From: Candidatus Gastranaerophilales bacterium
GTDB lineage: Bacteria > Cyanobacteriota > Vampirovibrionia > Gastranaerophilales > Gastranaerophilaceae
DNA: 64,000 bases
Assembly (NCBI GenBank): GCA_944324365.1
Contig: CALUWA010000001.1
Location: 124,001 to 188,000 of the forward strand
Direction: 5' to 3'
Positions 1 to 7,252 of this stretch are shown here, one piece after another. A model generated the notes under the pieces. The model did no database searches, was not told the origin of the DNA, and saw only the letters and a list, made by a program, of their open reading frames with translations. The position numbers and the translations under genes were made by a program. Position 1 is the stretch's first letter. Each line of letters begins with the position of its first letter.

Positions 1-112
1 CGCCGCACCCATCGGCACAGATATCTATATTAACACCAACAGACGGAATAAAAACTTTTTTCATTACATTGCCGCATGCAGGGCATCTGATTGATTGATA
101 CGTATCTGCCAT
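1..112 (-). CDS. Zinc-ribbon protein, N-terminal fragment cut by the window edge
   Basis: Reading leftward from an ATG at 112-110, the frame stays open to the window edge (37 codons). It begins MADTYQSIRCPACGNVMKK and continues with a second cysteine cluster, DICADGCG. A CxxC pair followed by a C-x(3)-C-like pair about 20 residues later is the pattern of the small TFIIB-type zinc-ribbon proteins of unknown role. The gene is divergent from the TolC-like gene. Only the N-terminus is visible, so the zinc-ribbon reading is probable and the function unknown. Confidence 0.6.
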   Translation of the reverse strand, partial: MADTYQSIRCPACGNVMKKVFIPSVGVNIDICADGCG

Positions 113-175
113 AAATTCTCCTGTTCTGTAACAATTTGTGGACATATTCTATTGAATATAATAGAATTATATAAT

Positions 176-1486
176 ATGAAAAAGGTTTTGTTATCATTTT
201 TATTATGTATATTTTTAACCCCTTCCGGCTATGCAATTGAGGACAGTGTTCAGATTAATTTGCAGCAGGCACTTGATATTGCGGTTGAAAAGAATATTGA
301 TCTTCGTGCAGAAAAAATGAATATAGATATTGCAAAGAACAGAATTAAATCCGCAAACCGTCTGCAAAACCCTGAATTTAACATGTTTTATAATATCGGA
401 ACAGCCGGCAGAAGCGAGCCGCAACAGCTTGGTTTCAGTGAATTAGTTGAAATTGGGAAAAGAGGAGCAAGAAAAAATCTCGCAAAATCCTATCTAGACC
501 TTCAAAGTGAAAATTTGCGATATGCAAAATTTAACCTAAAAATGGATGTTCGAGTTGCATATATAAATCTTGTTGCAGAAAAGTCTGTTCTTGATACTTT
601 ACAGCAACAGGAAAAATTGCAAGAACAGCTTCTTAATATAGTAAAGAAAAAAGTTCACAGCGGAAAAGCTCCCGAAATTGACGAGTTACAGGCTGAAATT
701 GCTCTAAATCAGCTTAGAACACAAGTTAATTCCGCAAAAATATCCGCAAGAAATGCACTTGTTAATTTTAATAAAGTCATAAATCCGGGCGAAGATTCAA
801 ATTATGATACTCGCGATAAAATATTTGCGGAAGAAAATAACTTTGATGAGCTATTGACTCCAAGTCCGAGTGACGGCATGCCGGAATTTGAAGAGATTAG
901 AGAGCACGCGCTTGAGCACAGATATGATATTAAAATTGCCAAGCAGCAGATAAATGTTGCAAAGAAGCAGCTCAAGGTTGTGTCCCATCAGAGAATTCCT
1001 GATATCGAAATTGTCGGAGGATACCTGTATCAAAGTAGGGCACAGACCGATGAAGGGTTTAAAAGCGGAGCGTTCGCGGGCGCAAACATTGTAAATTTAC
1101 CTCTTTTTTACACATTTAAACCGGAAATCCAAAATGCACAGCTTGAACTCCAGCAGGCCGAACTTAAATATATTTCCACTGTAAACAAAGCTCTAAAAGA
1201 TGTTGATGCAGCTTATGCAAAGTTTTTGACTGCGAGAGATAATCTTAATTGTTACGAAAAAAATATACTTACAAGTTCACAAAAACTTATAGAATCTTCT
1301 ATTAAAAGTTATGAATCGGGTAAAACAGACCTGACTGCCCTAATTGTTATGAAACAATCTTACAAGTCTATAATAGTCGGTTACACGTATGCTCTTGCCG
1401 AATATTACAACAGCTGGACTAATTTTTTGCGGGAAGTTAATGATGAAAGCTTTGATTTGTACGATGATATAGATGAAAATTTATAA
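176..1486 (+). CDS. TolC-family outer-membrane efflux channel
   Basis: 436 residues. An upstream in-frame ATG at 95 exists, but the ATG at 176 opens a clean signal peptide (MKKVLLSFLLCIFLTPSGYA), so I start there. The mature part begins with the helical LQQALDIAVEKN segment typical of outer-membrane efflux proteins (CusC/TolC type), and a second such repeat starts near residue 240 (EFEEIREHALEHRYDIKIAK). Long coiled-coil helices fill the rest. These proteins form trimeric channels with periplasmic adaptors and RND or ABC pumps. No pump gene lies beside it here, so its substrate is unknown. A TATAAT box at about 157 lies just upstream. Confidence 0.85.
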   Translation: MKKVLLSFLLCIFLTPSGYAIEDSVQINLQQALDIAVEKNIDLRAEKMNIDIAKNRIKSANRLQNPEFNMFYNIGTAGRSEPQQLGFSELVEIGKRGARKNLAKSYLDLQSENLRYAKFNLKMDVRVAYINLVAEKSVLDTLQQQEKLQEQLLNIVKKKVHSGKAPEIDELQAEIALNQLRTQVNSAKISARNALVNFNKVINPGEDSNYDTRDKIFAEENNFDELLTPSPSDGMPEFEEIREHALEHRYDIKIAKQQINVAKKQLKVVSHQRIPDIEIVGGYLYQSRAQTDEGFKSGAFAGANIVNLPLFYTFKPEIQNAQLELQQAELKYISTVNKALKDVDAAYAKFLTARDNLNCYEKNILTSSQKLIESSIKSYESGKTDLTALIVMKQSYKSIIVGYTYALAEYYNSWTNFLREVNDESFDLYDDIDENL

Positions 1487-1542
1487 TGCGCAAAATTTAT
1501 TATTCAGGGATTTTACAATAGTACAAATAACATGGAGAAAAG

Positions 1543-1854
1543 ATGAAAGTACAAAATTCTTATAATACAAATACCCCGTCATTTGGTAAATTTATTAAAA
1601 TTAGCGGGAAAACACATTCCATTAATGCTTTTCGTACTGAACTTAACAGTAAAAGCGACAGATTTATGACACTCGGCGTTAAAAAAGATAAGCATAAGTC
1701 AATTCTGTATTTGTTCAGCGGAAAACATTTTGATGAATTTATTGATATCAGCAGTAATATGCATTTTGGAACGTTTAGAAGAAATGTTGAAAAATATATG
1801 AAGAGCAAACCTGAAAAATTCAGCTTAAAAAAAGCTGAGAAAAAATTTCTCTAA
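1543..1854 (+). CDS. Small protein with N-terminal PSFG motif, function unknown
   Basis: 103 residues, started at the ATG behind a GGAGAAAAG ribosome site. The first 15 residues are polar and Asn-rich and end in TPSFG (P12-G15). The remainder is basic (Lys-rich C-terminus) with no signal peptide or membrane segment. I do not recognise the family. The same short PSFG-like motif opens several unrelated proteins in this window. The stop codon overlaps the stop of the convergent HNH-like gene by 4 nt. Confidence 0.75.
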   Translation: MKVQNSYNTNTPSFGKFIKISGKTHSINAFRTELNSKSDRFMTLGVKKDKHKSILYLFSGKHFDEFIDISSNMHFGTFRRNVEKYMKSKPEKFSLKKAEKKFL

Positions 1855-3395
1855 TCGCCGCGTTTTTTTATCCGCCTAGACCTGATAGTTTTATTTATTT
1901 CGGTATCTTCAGCAGCTTTTCTTTTGGCAATATTAAAGTTTGCTTCAGAAGCTTTTAATGTATTTGCTGATCTTTCTCTTTTCTCCGCGGCTTCAGTAAC
2001 AGAACGGCTAATCATTTGACGAGTCTTTTTTAGCTGGCGTACGGTTTTTAAGGCCTCTGCTATTTTTTCATCAACATCTTCAAGACTTTTTGATATATCA
2101 TTATACCACTTGTCATCCCGGGCAAAAATAGCTTCTGAACGTTTCAATTTCAACTCAGCCTGCTTTTCTTTAAATTTTAAATATTTGCTTATATTGAGCT
2201 TTATAATATTATCTGTTTCTTCAAGAAGTGTTTTTTTAATTTCAATCGGGTAATTATCAGCTCCGGTCAGTTTTCCATGCATAATAAATGTCATAACTTT
2301 ATTGCACTGCTGCTGAATATTTTTTTTCATCTGCGGGAAAAAGCTTAAAAAGAACGGGTACGGTAAGTCAGCACGTTTTCTGTTACATCTTTGGCAAAAA
2401 ACTATTCCGTTTTCCCACTTATCACTGCCGTCTTTGCTGTATGGCTTAGCATGCTCAAATGTCGCTCTCATATCCTTAAGAAACATCATAACAATATCCT
2501 TATCACTTCTTTTCTTATTTACGGATGTTGCTACAAACATATCAACCGGCGAAACAACATCATAAGGAAATCCCGCAACAGTTTGCATAAGCTTCTTTTT
2601 TATACGCCTGTTTGAACAGTCTTTATAAAAATTTAAATATAAATCTTCTACCAAAGCTTTTTTCATATCGGGTTCGTAAATACCTAAATTCAAGAGTTTG
2701 AGGGCGTCAGAGTTAGTTTTTAAAAGTCTTACTTTATCTTGAGGTGATAATTTTTCTCCTAACTCACGCAGCTGCTTAAATACCTCAATCTGCTGGCTCA
2801 TTTTCAACTGTTTTGAGTCGTTGTAGCGCTTTATATGTATATCTTTTACTTCCGGCTTATTAAAAATCTCCGCAAATGTATTTTTCGGATACTTCTCTGC
2901 ATAAATTTCCATTGCTTCAAATACAGTTTTGAGATCATCTCCGAAGTGTTCTTGGTATTTCATTAATTTGTCAATAACTCTTGGAGCTTTTACTGTTATT
3001 CCCTCTGAAATCAAGGCAATATGCCTTACATCAAGCTCTGCTCTTTGGGATAAATTTTTAATTTTATCGGCGGCAGAGTCTGTGCTGATAAGATTCCGTA
3101 TTGTTGCCTTAGGATTAGTTTTAGATAATTCTGTTAAAAAAGCAAAAGCTTCCGTGTCTTTAAACCTGGCTAAAGCTTCATTTTCCAGGGCTCGCTTGGA
3201 ACCTGCTTCAAAACTTTTGAAAATATGAGCGATATCGTTTGTGCGGAAGGTATCTTTACCGCAGCAGCCGCACTTCAAATGTGGAATATCTTTTATATCT
3301 GTAAAGATTATCTTTGGCAGCCTGTAGCCGAACGTTGGCTGTTTATTGTATTTATAATCCGGGTTAACGGAATTACAGTAATTAAAAATTTGCAT
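1851..3395 (-). CDS. Split HNH-like protein with long helical insert and N-terminal PTFG motif
   Basis: 514 residues. It starts with a polar tail containing PTFG (20-23), then a zinc-type CxxC at 42-45 (KCGCCGKDTF). Around residues 314-338 comes EHAKPYSKDG, then WENGIVFCQRCN. This matches the second half of an HNH nuclease: His315, Asn329, the Cys334/Cys337 pair and Asn338. In ordinary HNH domains the two CxxC pairs are a few dozen residues apart; here about 270 mostly helical residues separate them. The C-terminal 120 residues are a highly charged coiled coil. The usual Asp before the active His is Glu (E314). The nuclease assignment is inferred from motifs only. Confidence 0.6.
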   Translation of the reverse strand: MQIFNYCNSVNPDYKYNKQPTFGYRLPKIIFTDIKDIPHLKCGCCGKDTFRTNDIAHIFKSFEAGSKRALENEALARFKDTEAFAFLTELSKTNPKATIRNLISTDSAADKIKNLSQRAELDVRHIALISEGITVKAPRVIDKLMKYQEHFGDDLKTVFEAMEIYAEKYPKNTFAEIFNKPEVKDIHIKRYNDSKQLKMSQQIEVFKQLRELGEKLSPQDKVRLLKTNSDALKLLNLGIYEPDMKKALVEDLYLNFYKDCSNRRIKKKLMQTVAGFPYDVVSPVDMFVATSVNKKRSDKDIVMMFLKDMRATFEHAKPYSKDGSDKWENGIVFCQRCNRKRADLPYPFFLSFFPQMKKNIQQQCNKVMTFIMHGKLTGADNYPIEIKKTLLEETDNIIKLNISKYLKFKEKQAELKLKRSEAIFARDDKWYNDISKSLEDVDEKIAEALKTVRQLKKTRQMISRSVTEAAEKRERSANTLKASEANFNIAKRKAAEDTEINKTIRSRRIKKRGD

Positions 3396-3459
3396 GATGA
3401 GTTAGTAAAAACTCATAAAATATTTTTTTTGCTAGCAGTTCGCAAATTTTTATATTAAC

Positions 3460-3777
3460 TTATGCCGATAAAAGTTTTAGACCCGTTATGCCGCTTACTA
3501 TGAGCAAAATACAGACAAACCTTAAAATACTTGCCGGTTCTTTAAACAAAAGAATACCAAGAATAACCGTTCCGATGGTTCCAATTCCGGTCCAGACTGC
3601 ATAAGCTGTACCAAGCGGTATATTCTTAAGTGCCAGAGCAAGAAAATAAAAACTTGCAATCATACCGATAACCGTAAGAATGCTAATCCACAGGTTTGTA
3701 AACCCATGTGACATTTTTAGCCCAATTGCCCAAAATACTTCAAAAAATCCTGCAACTAATAAATGTATCCATGCCAT
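3460..3777 (-). CDS. gdx: SMR-family guanidinium exporter (Gdx/SugE type)
   Basis: 105 residues with four membrane helices. It begins MAWIHLLVAGFFEVFWAIGLK, where Glu13 sits in the position of the essential SMR carboxylate, and contains the WTGIGTIGTVILGI segment of helix 3, as in SugE/Gdx proteins. Gdx exports guanidinium in exchange for protons at the inner membrane. The leader directly upstream is a guanidine-I riboswitch, which supports Gdx rather than a multidrug EmrE role. It is a single gene, so the protein probably works as a homodimer. Confidence 0.92.
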   Translation of the reverse strand: MAWIHLLVAGFFEVFWAIGLKMSHGFTNLWISILTVIGMIASFYFLALALKNIPLGTAYAVWTGIGTIGTVILGILLFKEPASILRFVCILLIVSGITGLKLLSA

Positions 3778-3817
3778 AATTTAATTCCCTTTCATATAAA
3801 AATACCTGCGAGATATA

Positions 3818-3914
3818 TATTATCTCCCAGGCTTTTGTCCTTCCGTGTATGCAAAGTATCCCTTGCAAGTTTTCTCTCGGACCAGCTGCATCTAAGCACG
3901 GAACCCTAGAAAAC
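3818..3914 (-). promoter_or_regulatory. Guanidine-I (ykkC) riboswitch
   Basis: Read on the minus strand, the leader contains the conserved blocks in the right order: CTAGGGTTCCG, CTGGTCCGAGAG, ACACGGA followed by GGACAAAAGCC, and GGGAGATAA. These are the hallmark segments of the ykkC guanidine-I aptamer. It ends about 40 nt before the exporter's ATG. Guanidine binding is expected to switch on expression of the exporter. Confidence 0.92.
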
Positions 3915-4004
3915 ATTTGCTAGTATTATATTATAAATATTTTAATTCAACAAATTTACTGGCAAATTTTATTTTTATAGGTTTTATACTATTGGAGGTA
4001 AAGC

Positions 4005-4559
4005 ATGAATACAAAAATTATTACAGGCACCAATAGATTTATAAATTTCTTTACGAAAAAAGGACGTACAAAAAATCAAATATACAACGATTTACACGAG
4101 ATGGGTATGCGTGAGATACGTGAAAGAAACATCGCAAAAGACAGATTTGTACTCTTAGCCTCTAAAGTTCCGGGTAAAGGTAAAAGTGATATTACTATCG
4201 GTGTTGATTTAAAAATGGGCTACATTCAAAAAGAAACAAATTTATCAAAATTTATGACATGTTTTGATAAAAAAATATCCGGTATTACGAAATGCTTTTC
4301 GGATTGGAATGGAAACCTTCTGCGAAAAGTATCACAATATAAAACATTTATTAACGGAAGAACTTCAGCCTCAAAAATTGTAACTGAAGTTCCGGAAAAA
4401 TATACAAAAACTTCTGAAACCGGCGGTCCTGTTGTCAAAAGACTAAGTATAGATTATGCTAACGGTAACAAGTATGCTTTCAGCGAATATGAAAGCGGAC
4501 ACAGGGTTTATAACAAAATTATTGACGGTGTTGAATACAGCTTTGCAAGTAAAAATTAA
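4005..4559 (+). CDS. Hypothetical protein, 184 residues
   Basis: It starts at an ATG with a strong ribosome site (GGAGG, 7 nt upstream). The N-terminus, MNTKIITGTNRFINFFTKKG, is basic and amphipathic but not a signal peptide. The C-terminal half is rich in Tyr, Gly and Ser, with short strand-like repeats (KRLSIDYANGNKYAFSEYES). The basic opening resembles that of the 234-residue protein at 40569-41273 (FALKKLAGFAARK), but I cannot show homology. It is followed at once by a strong terminator, so it is monocistronic. Confidence 0.7.
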   Translation: MNTKIITGTNRFINFFTKKGRTKNQIYNDLHEMGMREIRERNIAKDRFVLLASKVPGKGKSDITIGVDLKMGYIQKETNLSKFMTCFDKKISGITKCFSDWNGNLLRKVSQYKTFINGRTSASKIVTEVPEKYTKTSETGGPVVKRLSIDYANGNKYAFSEYESGHRVYNKIIDGVEYSFASKN

Positions 4560-4560
4560 A

Positions 4561-4596
4561 AATAAAGAGCTCCGAAAGCATCGGAGCTCTTTATTT
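4561..4596. terminator. Rho-independent terminator, usable on both strands
   Basis: Hairpin AAAGAGCTCCGA / TCGGAGCTCTTT with a short AAGCA loop and flanking A and T runs. It ends the 184-residue gene, and on the minus strand it abuts the stop of the 47-residue gene. Confidence 0.9.
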
Positions 4597-4738
4597 ATTT
4601 AAGTCCCTTTAAGGTAACTTTTGTTTTCTGAAGTACAGGAACATTACCATGAACTTTTTGCTCTTCAAAATTTTTCTTGCCTAAAGTCCATCTAAAGCCC
4701 ATCTGCAAACAGCCTATGTTTTTTCCTCCATTTGTCAT
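4595..4738 (-). CDS. Small protein, 47 residues, coupled to the upstream ART-like gene
   Basis: The start ATG overlaps the TGA stop of the preceding gene (ATGA), a standard translational-coupling arrangement. The product begins MTNGGKNIGCLQMGFRWTLG, is basic and ends LKGLK. No family is recognised. Its position directly behind a possible ADP-ribosyltransferase-like gene makes a partner or antidote role conceivable, but nothing in the sequence proves it. Confidence 0.5.
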   Translation of the reverse strand: MTNGGKNIGCLQMGFRWTLGKKNFEEQKVHGNVPVLQKTKVTLKGLK

Positions 4739-5286
4739 ATATGTTTGGAAGTACTTCCAAAAAATTCCTCAAGAGTCATAACAGCGTCAATGTCTTTTAC
4801 ACTTATTTTATCCTTATAAATATATTCATAAGCTTTGTCTTTATTTGCAAAATTTTTTAAAAAAGCAAAACTTCCATATCTTAAATGCAAAAAGTCAATA
4901 AGATTTTTAATAAATTTTAAAGGATTTTTCGGCATTTTCTCATTGTTACCAGTAAATGCATCAAAAAACTTTACTTGGTTTCGAACAAACAGATTTCTGA
5001 GTTTTAAATTTTTAGTCGAAATTTTTAATACAACAATATCGTTTGCACGATTAGCATGCTGCAATAATCTGTTTTTCAGACTATCATTATCAACAATTGT
5101 TTTTTCCCATGCATTCAGAAAATTCTTCTTATCAATTGTAAAAATAGCTTCTTTATTCAACACACGGTCTTGTGACGGTCTTATAAAAGAATCCCGAATG
5201 ATATCCTTATAACTGCCTTTAGTCGTAATGTGATATAATTCCCCTGGAATATTTTTTCTGGTGATTAAATTTACAATCCTTACCAT
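4735..5286 (-). CDS. Hypothetical protein with ART/DarT-like N-terminal motif
   Basis: 183 residues, no signal peptide. Near residue 16 it reads GELYHITTKGSYKDIIRDSF, followed by IRPSQD and AIFTIDKKNF. A YHxT block followed by an I..G/S.I.PS segment is how several small ADP-ribosyltransferase-fold families (DarT/DUF4433-like, DUF952-like) begin. The catalytic Glu cannot be identified with confidence. The C-terminal half is Lys/Phe-rich and helical. The assignment is a weak motif-based inference; an unrelated fold is quite possible. Confidence 0.6.
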   Translation of the reverse strand: MVRIVNLITRKNIPGELYHITTKGSYKDIIRDSFIRPSQDRVLNKEAIFTIDKKNFLNAWEKTIVDNDSLKNRLLQHANRANDIVVLKISTKNLKLRNLFVRNQVKFFDAFTGNNEKMPKNPLKFIKNLIDFLHLRYGSFAFLKNFANKDKAYEYIYKDKISVKDIDAVMTLEEFFGSTSKHI

Positions 5287-5545
5287 ATTATTATAAAGTC
5301 TTTTACCTATTGAAAATTGCCTACTGATTGGTCATTTTTTTGGGGGACAGTTCAAGTATGCTCAACCGACACGCTACAAGCTACACTCAAAAGAAAAATA
5401 GAAGCAATCGAAGTATTAAATTCATATAGCTAGTATTTTATTCAAATAAAAATTTACCCACAAATTACACACAGAGCAAAAATCTAAGAAATTTAGTAAA
5501 AAACGTAAAAGCCAAAAAAGCTTGCTACAAAACACAAAAAAAATA
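5287..5545. other. Intergenic stretch, possible decayed coding remnant
   Basis: AT-rich with no start-bearing gene. On the plus strand, 39 codons stay open from about 5309 to a TAG at about 5431, with protein-like composition (TLQATLKRKIEAIEVLNSYS), but there is no start codon or ribosome site. It may be the tail of a lost gene or chance. Confidence 0.3.
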
Positions 5546-5618
5546 TGCCGCGTCTCGGAATCGAACCAAGGACACAGGGATTTTCAGTCCCTTGCTCTAC
5601 CAACTGAGCTAACGCGGC
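5546..5618 (-). tRNA. tRNA-Phe (anticodon GAA)
   Basis: A 73-nt cloverleaf on the minus strand. It has acceptor GCCGCGT/ACGCGGC, D-arm AGCTCAGTTGGTAGAGC, anticodon loop CTGAAAA, T-arm GGTTCGATTCC and discriminator A. CCA is not encoded. Its first 13 nt and the D-arm sequence are partly copied in the repeat immediately upstream. Confidence 0.97.
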
Positions 5619-5792
5619 ATATTATATTCAATTATCAATGGAGTTGGTAGAGCAAGCTCTACATTTTTTGAACTCCGTTCCGTTTCACTCCACTGGGGGA
5701 GCTAACGCGGCATATTATATTCAATTATCAATGGAGTTGGTAGAGCAAGCTCTACGTTTTTTTGAACTCCGTTCCGTTTCACTCCACTGGGG
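5606..5792. repeat. Tandem 93/94-bp duplication containing the 5' end of tRNA-Phe
   Basis: Units at 5606-5698 and 5699-5792 differ by one substitution and one T in a homopolymer. Each contains the first 13 nt of tRNA-Phe, a 15-nt inverted copy of its D-arm (AGTTGGTAGAGCAAG), and a GTAGAG-CAAG-CTCTAC hairpin followed by six or seven Ts. A degenerate third copy of the ATTATCAAT part lies at about 5797-5833. An ORF spanning the units is repeat-derived and not a gene. Confidence 0.9.
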
Positions 5793-5947
5793 AAGTCTAG
5801 ACGGTATAACTTATTTAATTATCAATAACTCTCATTTAAAACTAATGGCAATAAAATCTTCTTTGGGATAAATGGATTCGAATATTCAATTGCCACGTTT
5901 TTAATAATACCTGCTAAAGATTTAAAGTCAAGAACTTTTTATCCAGT

Positions 5948-6469
5948 CTATTGCGGAGCAAGATATAATGTAACATTACGCCCTTCCAGCATAGGTTTCT
6001 TTTCTACAACAAGAGGTTCACCCTTTAAATCTTCAATAAATCTGTTTGCCAAATCAAATGCCAAAGTAGCATGCTGCATTTCACGACCTCTGAGCATGAC
6101 AACAATCTTAACTTTGTTACCTTGAGATATAAATTTCTGGATACTTTTAATCCTGACCATATAGTCATGAGTATCGATTTTATATCTGATTTTTATTTCT
6201 TTAACTTCAACTGTATGCTGTTTTTTCTTAGCTTCTTTTGCCTTTTTTTCCTGCTCATACTTATATTTGCCGTAATTCAAAATTTTAGCAACCGGCGGAG
6301 CCTGGTTCGGGCTTATTACTACTAAATCCAAATCTTCATCATAAGCCATTTTTAAAGCTTTTGAAGTTTCTATAATTCCGATATTTTCGCCATCCTTACC
6401 TATCAAACGAACTTCTTTGGCTCTTATACGTTCATTCATCAATACTTTATCTTTGTTGTCCCTGTTCAT
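5948..6469 (-). CDS. infC: Translation initiation factor IF-3
   Basis: 173 residues from the first ATG. It has the N-terminal block MNERIRAKEVRLIGKDGENIG, the lysine-rich linker YEQEKKAKEAKKKQ and the C-domain EIKIRYKIDTHDY, as in IF-3. IF-3 binds the 30S subunit and controls start-codon selection. The ATG at 6469 has no ribosome site; instead an AGGAG lies 8 nt before an in-frame ATA at 6487, which would add six residues. infC is known in other bacteria for rare, self-regulating start codons (AUU in E. coli), so the true start may be 6487. Confidence 0.97.
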   Translation of the reverse strand: MNRDNKDKVLMNERIRAKEVRLIGKDGENIGIIETSKALKMAYDEDLDLVVISPNQAPPVAKILNYGKYKYEQEKKAKEAKKKQHTVEVKEIKIRYKIDTHDYMVRIKSIQKFISQGNKVKIVVMLRGREMQHATLAFDLANRFIEDLKGEPLVVEKKPMLEGRNVTLYLAPQ

Positions 6470-6570
6470 TCTGGTCTCGTTAACTATTGTTTTATCTCCT
6501 ATTACTGTTTAGTATCACCAATTTTATACTATCACAACAACATTTTTTTTGAATAGTCCGTATTATAAAA

Positions 6571-6588
6571 AATGTAACAAAATGTAAA
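6571..6588 (-). promoter_or_regulatory. HLR1-type direct repeat (predicted RpaB site)
   Basis: On the minus strand: TTTACATT TT GTTACATT, an exact fit to the cyanobacterial HLR1 consensus (two (G/T)TTACA(T/A)(T/A) boxes 2 nt apart). It ends 3 nt before a TATAAT in the infC direction, so it would cover the -35 region. It also sits upstream of the divergent 54-residue gene. Binding is inferred. Confidence 0.5.
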
Positions 6589-6628
6589 AATGAAAATTAT
6601 TGCCTCAAATATAGTAAATACAAGTATT

Positions 6629-6648
6629 TCTTAAGTATATACTTAAGA
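6629..6648. promoter_or_regulatory. Perfect 20-bp palindrome, candidate operator
   Basis: TCTTAAGTATATACTTAAGA is its own reverse complement. It lies about 75 nt upstream of the 54-residue gene in an otherwise gene-free region, as expected for a dimeric regulator site. No regulator can be named. Confidence 0.4.
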
Positions 6649-6722
6649 TAGCATTAAAGTTTATAAAAAATATTCCGATAAGTAATTTGTTAGACGGATA
6701 AAATTAAATAGGAGTATGATTT

Positions 6723-6887
6723 ATGAAAACAATTACCCCAGAAAATGAGACGGCTGCAATGAGTATTTTATGTGCACTTGAACATGAAAATGCCTTGCTC
6801 CCGGAATCTTCTGTATCAATGGAGAGACCTCTTGAGCAGATGTTTAATGACTTTTTGGTCTTTATTTCGAAAACAGATTTTGAGTAA
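6723..6887 (+). CDS. Small protein, 54 residues
   Basis: An ATG behind TAGGAGTATGATTT. The product begins MKTITPENETAAMSILCALE and ends FISKTDFE; it is acidic and helical with no membrane segment. A good ribosome site and a terminator 16 nt after the stop support a real monocistronic gene. It sits between a palindromic operator candidate and the terminator. Function unknown. Confidence 0.6.
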   Translation: MKTITPENETAAMSILCALEHENALLPESSVSMERPLEQMFNDFLVFISKTDFE

Positions 6888-6902
6888 TTAAGGCTCTAAC
6901 AT

Positions 6903-6933
6903 AAAAAATCCCTGCTGATGCGGGGATTTTTTG
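6903..6933 (+). terminator. Rho-independent terminator
   Basis: Stem AAAAAATCCC / GGGGATTTTTT with loop TGCTGATGC and a T run, directly after the 54-residue gene. Confidence 0.85.
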
Positions 6934-7074
6934 TATGCAAAAATTTCTACACTATATACATTACTTAAATTCATTAAAACTATATAATCAGTTGATGTAA
7001 AAAATTTTAGATTTATCCATAATAATAATGTGCCAGTCGGCGTTATTATTTTATTTTACAGGTGGTTATTATAA

Positions 7075-7248
7075 ATGAATTTGCACGAACAATGCTTATT
7101 AAGATACTTAAAAAATCCCGATGAACTTGCTTACTCAACTGAAATATTGAAGCTAAATAATTTTATTCTTGAAAAACGTTTTATTGTCAAAAATTTTGTT
7201 GCCAAATCTGCCCGAATCCATTATACTGATAATGTAGATTTGGGTTAG
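7075..7248 (+). CDS. Small protein, 57 residues, upstream of the cyclase gene
   Basis: An ATG behind AGGTGG. The product begins MNLHEQCLLRYLKNPDELAY, with no membrane segment. Its TAG stop is 4 nt before the ATG of the CHASE2-GGDEF gene, so the two are probably co-transcribed. No family is recognised. It may be a small partner of the cyclase or a translated leader. Confidence 0.5.
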   Translation: MNLHEQCLLRYLKNPDELAYSTEILKLNNFILEKRFIVKNFVAKSARIHYTDNVDLG

Positions 7249-7252
7249 GTAT

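Noticed and set aside
5638-5871. 77-codon plus-strand ORF over the tRNA-Phe upstream repeats
   Set aside because: Its internal peptide repeat (MELVEQALHFLN / MELVEQALRFFE) simply translates the 93-bp duplication; no ribosome site, and it contains tRNA-derived sequence.
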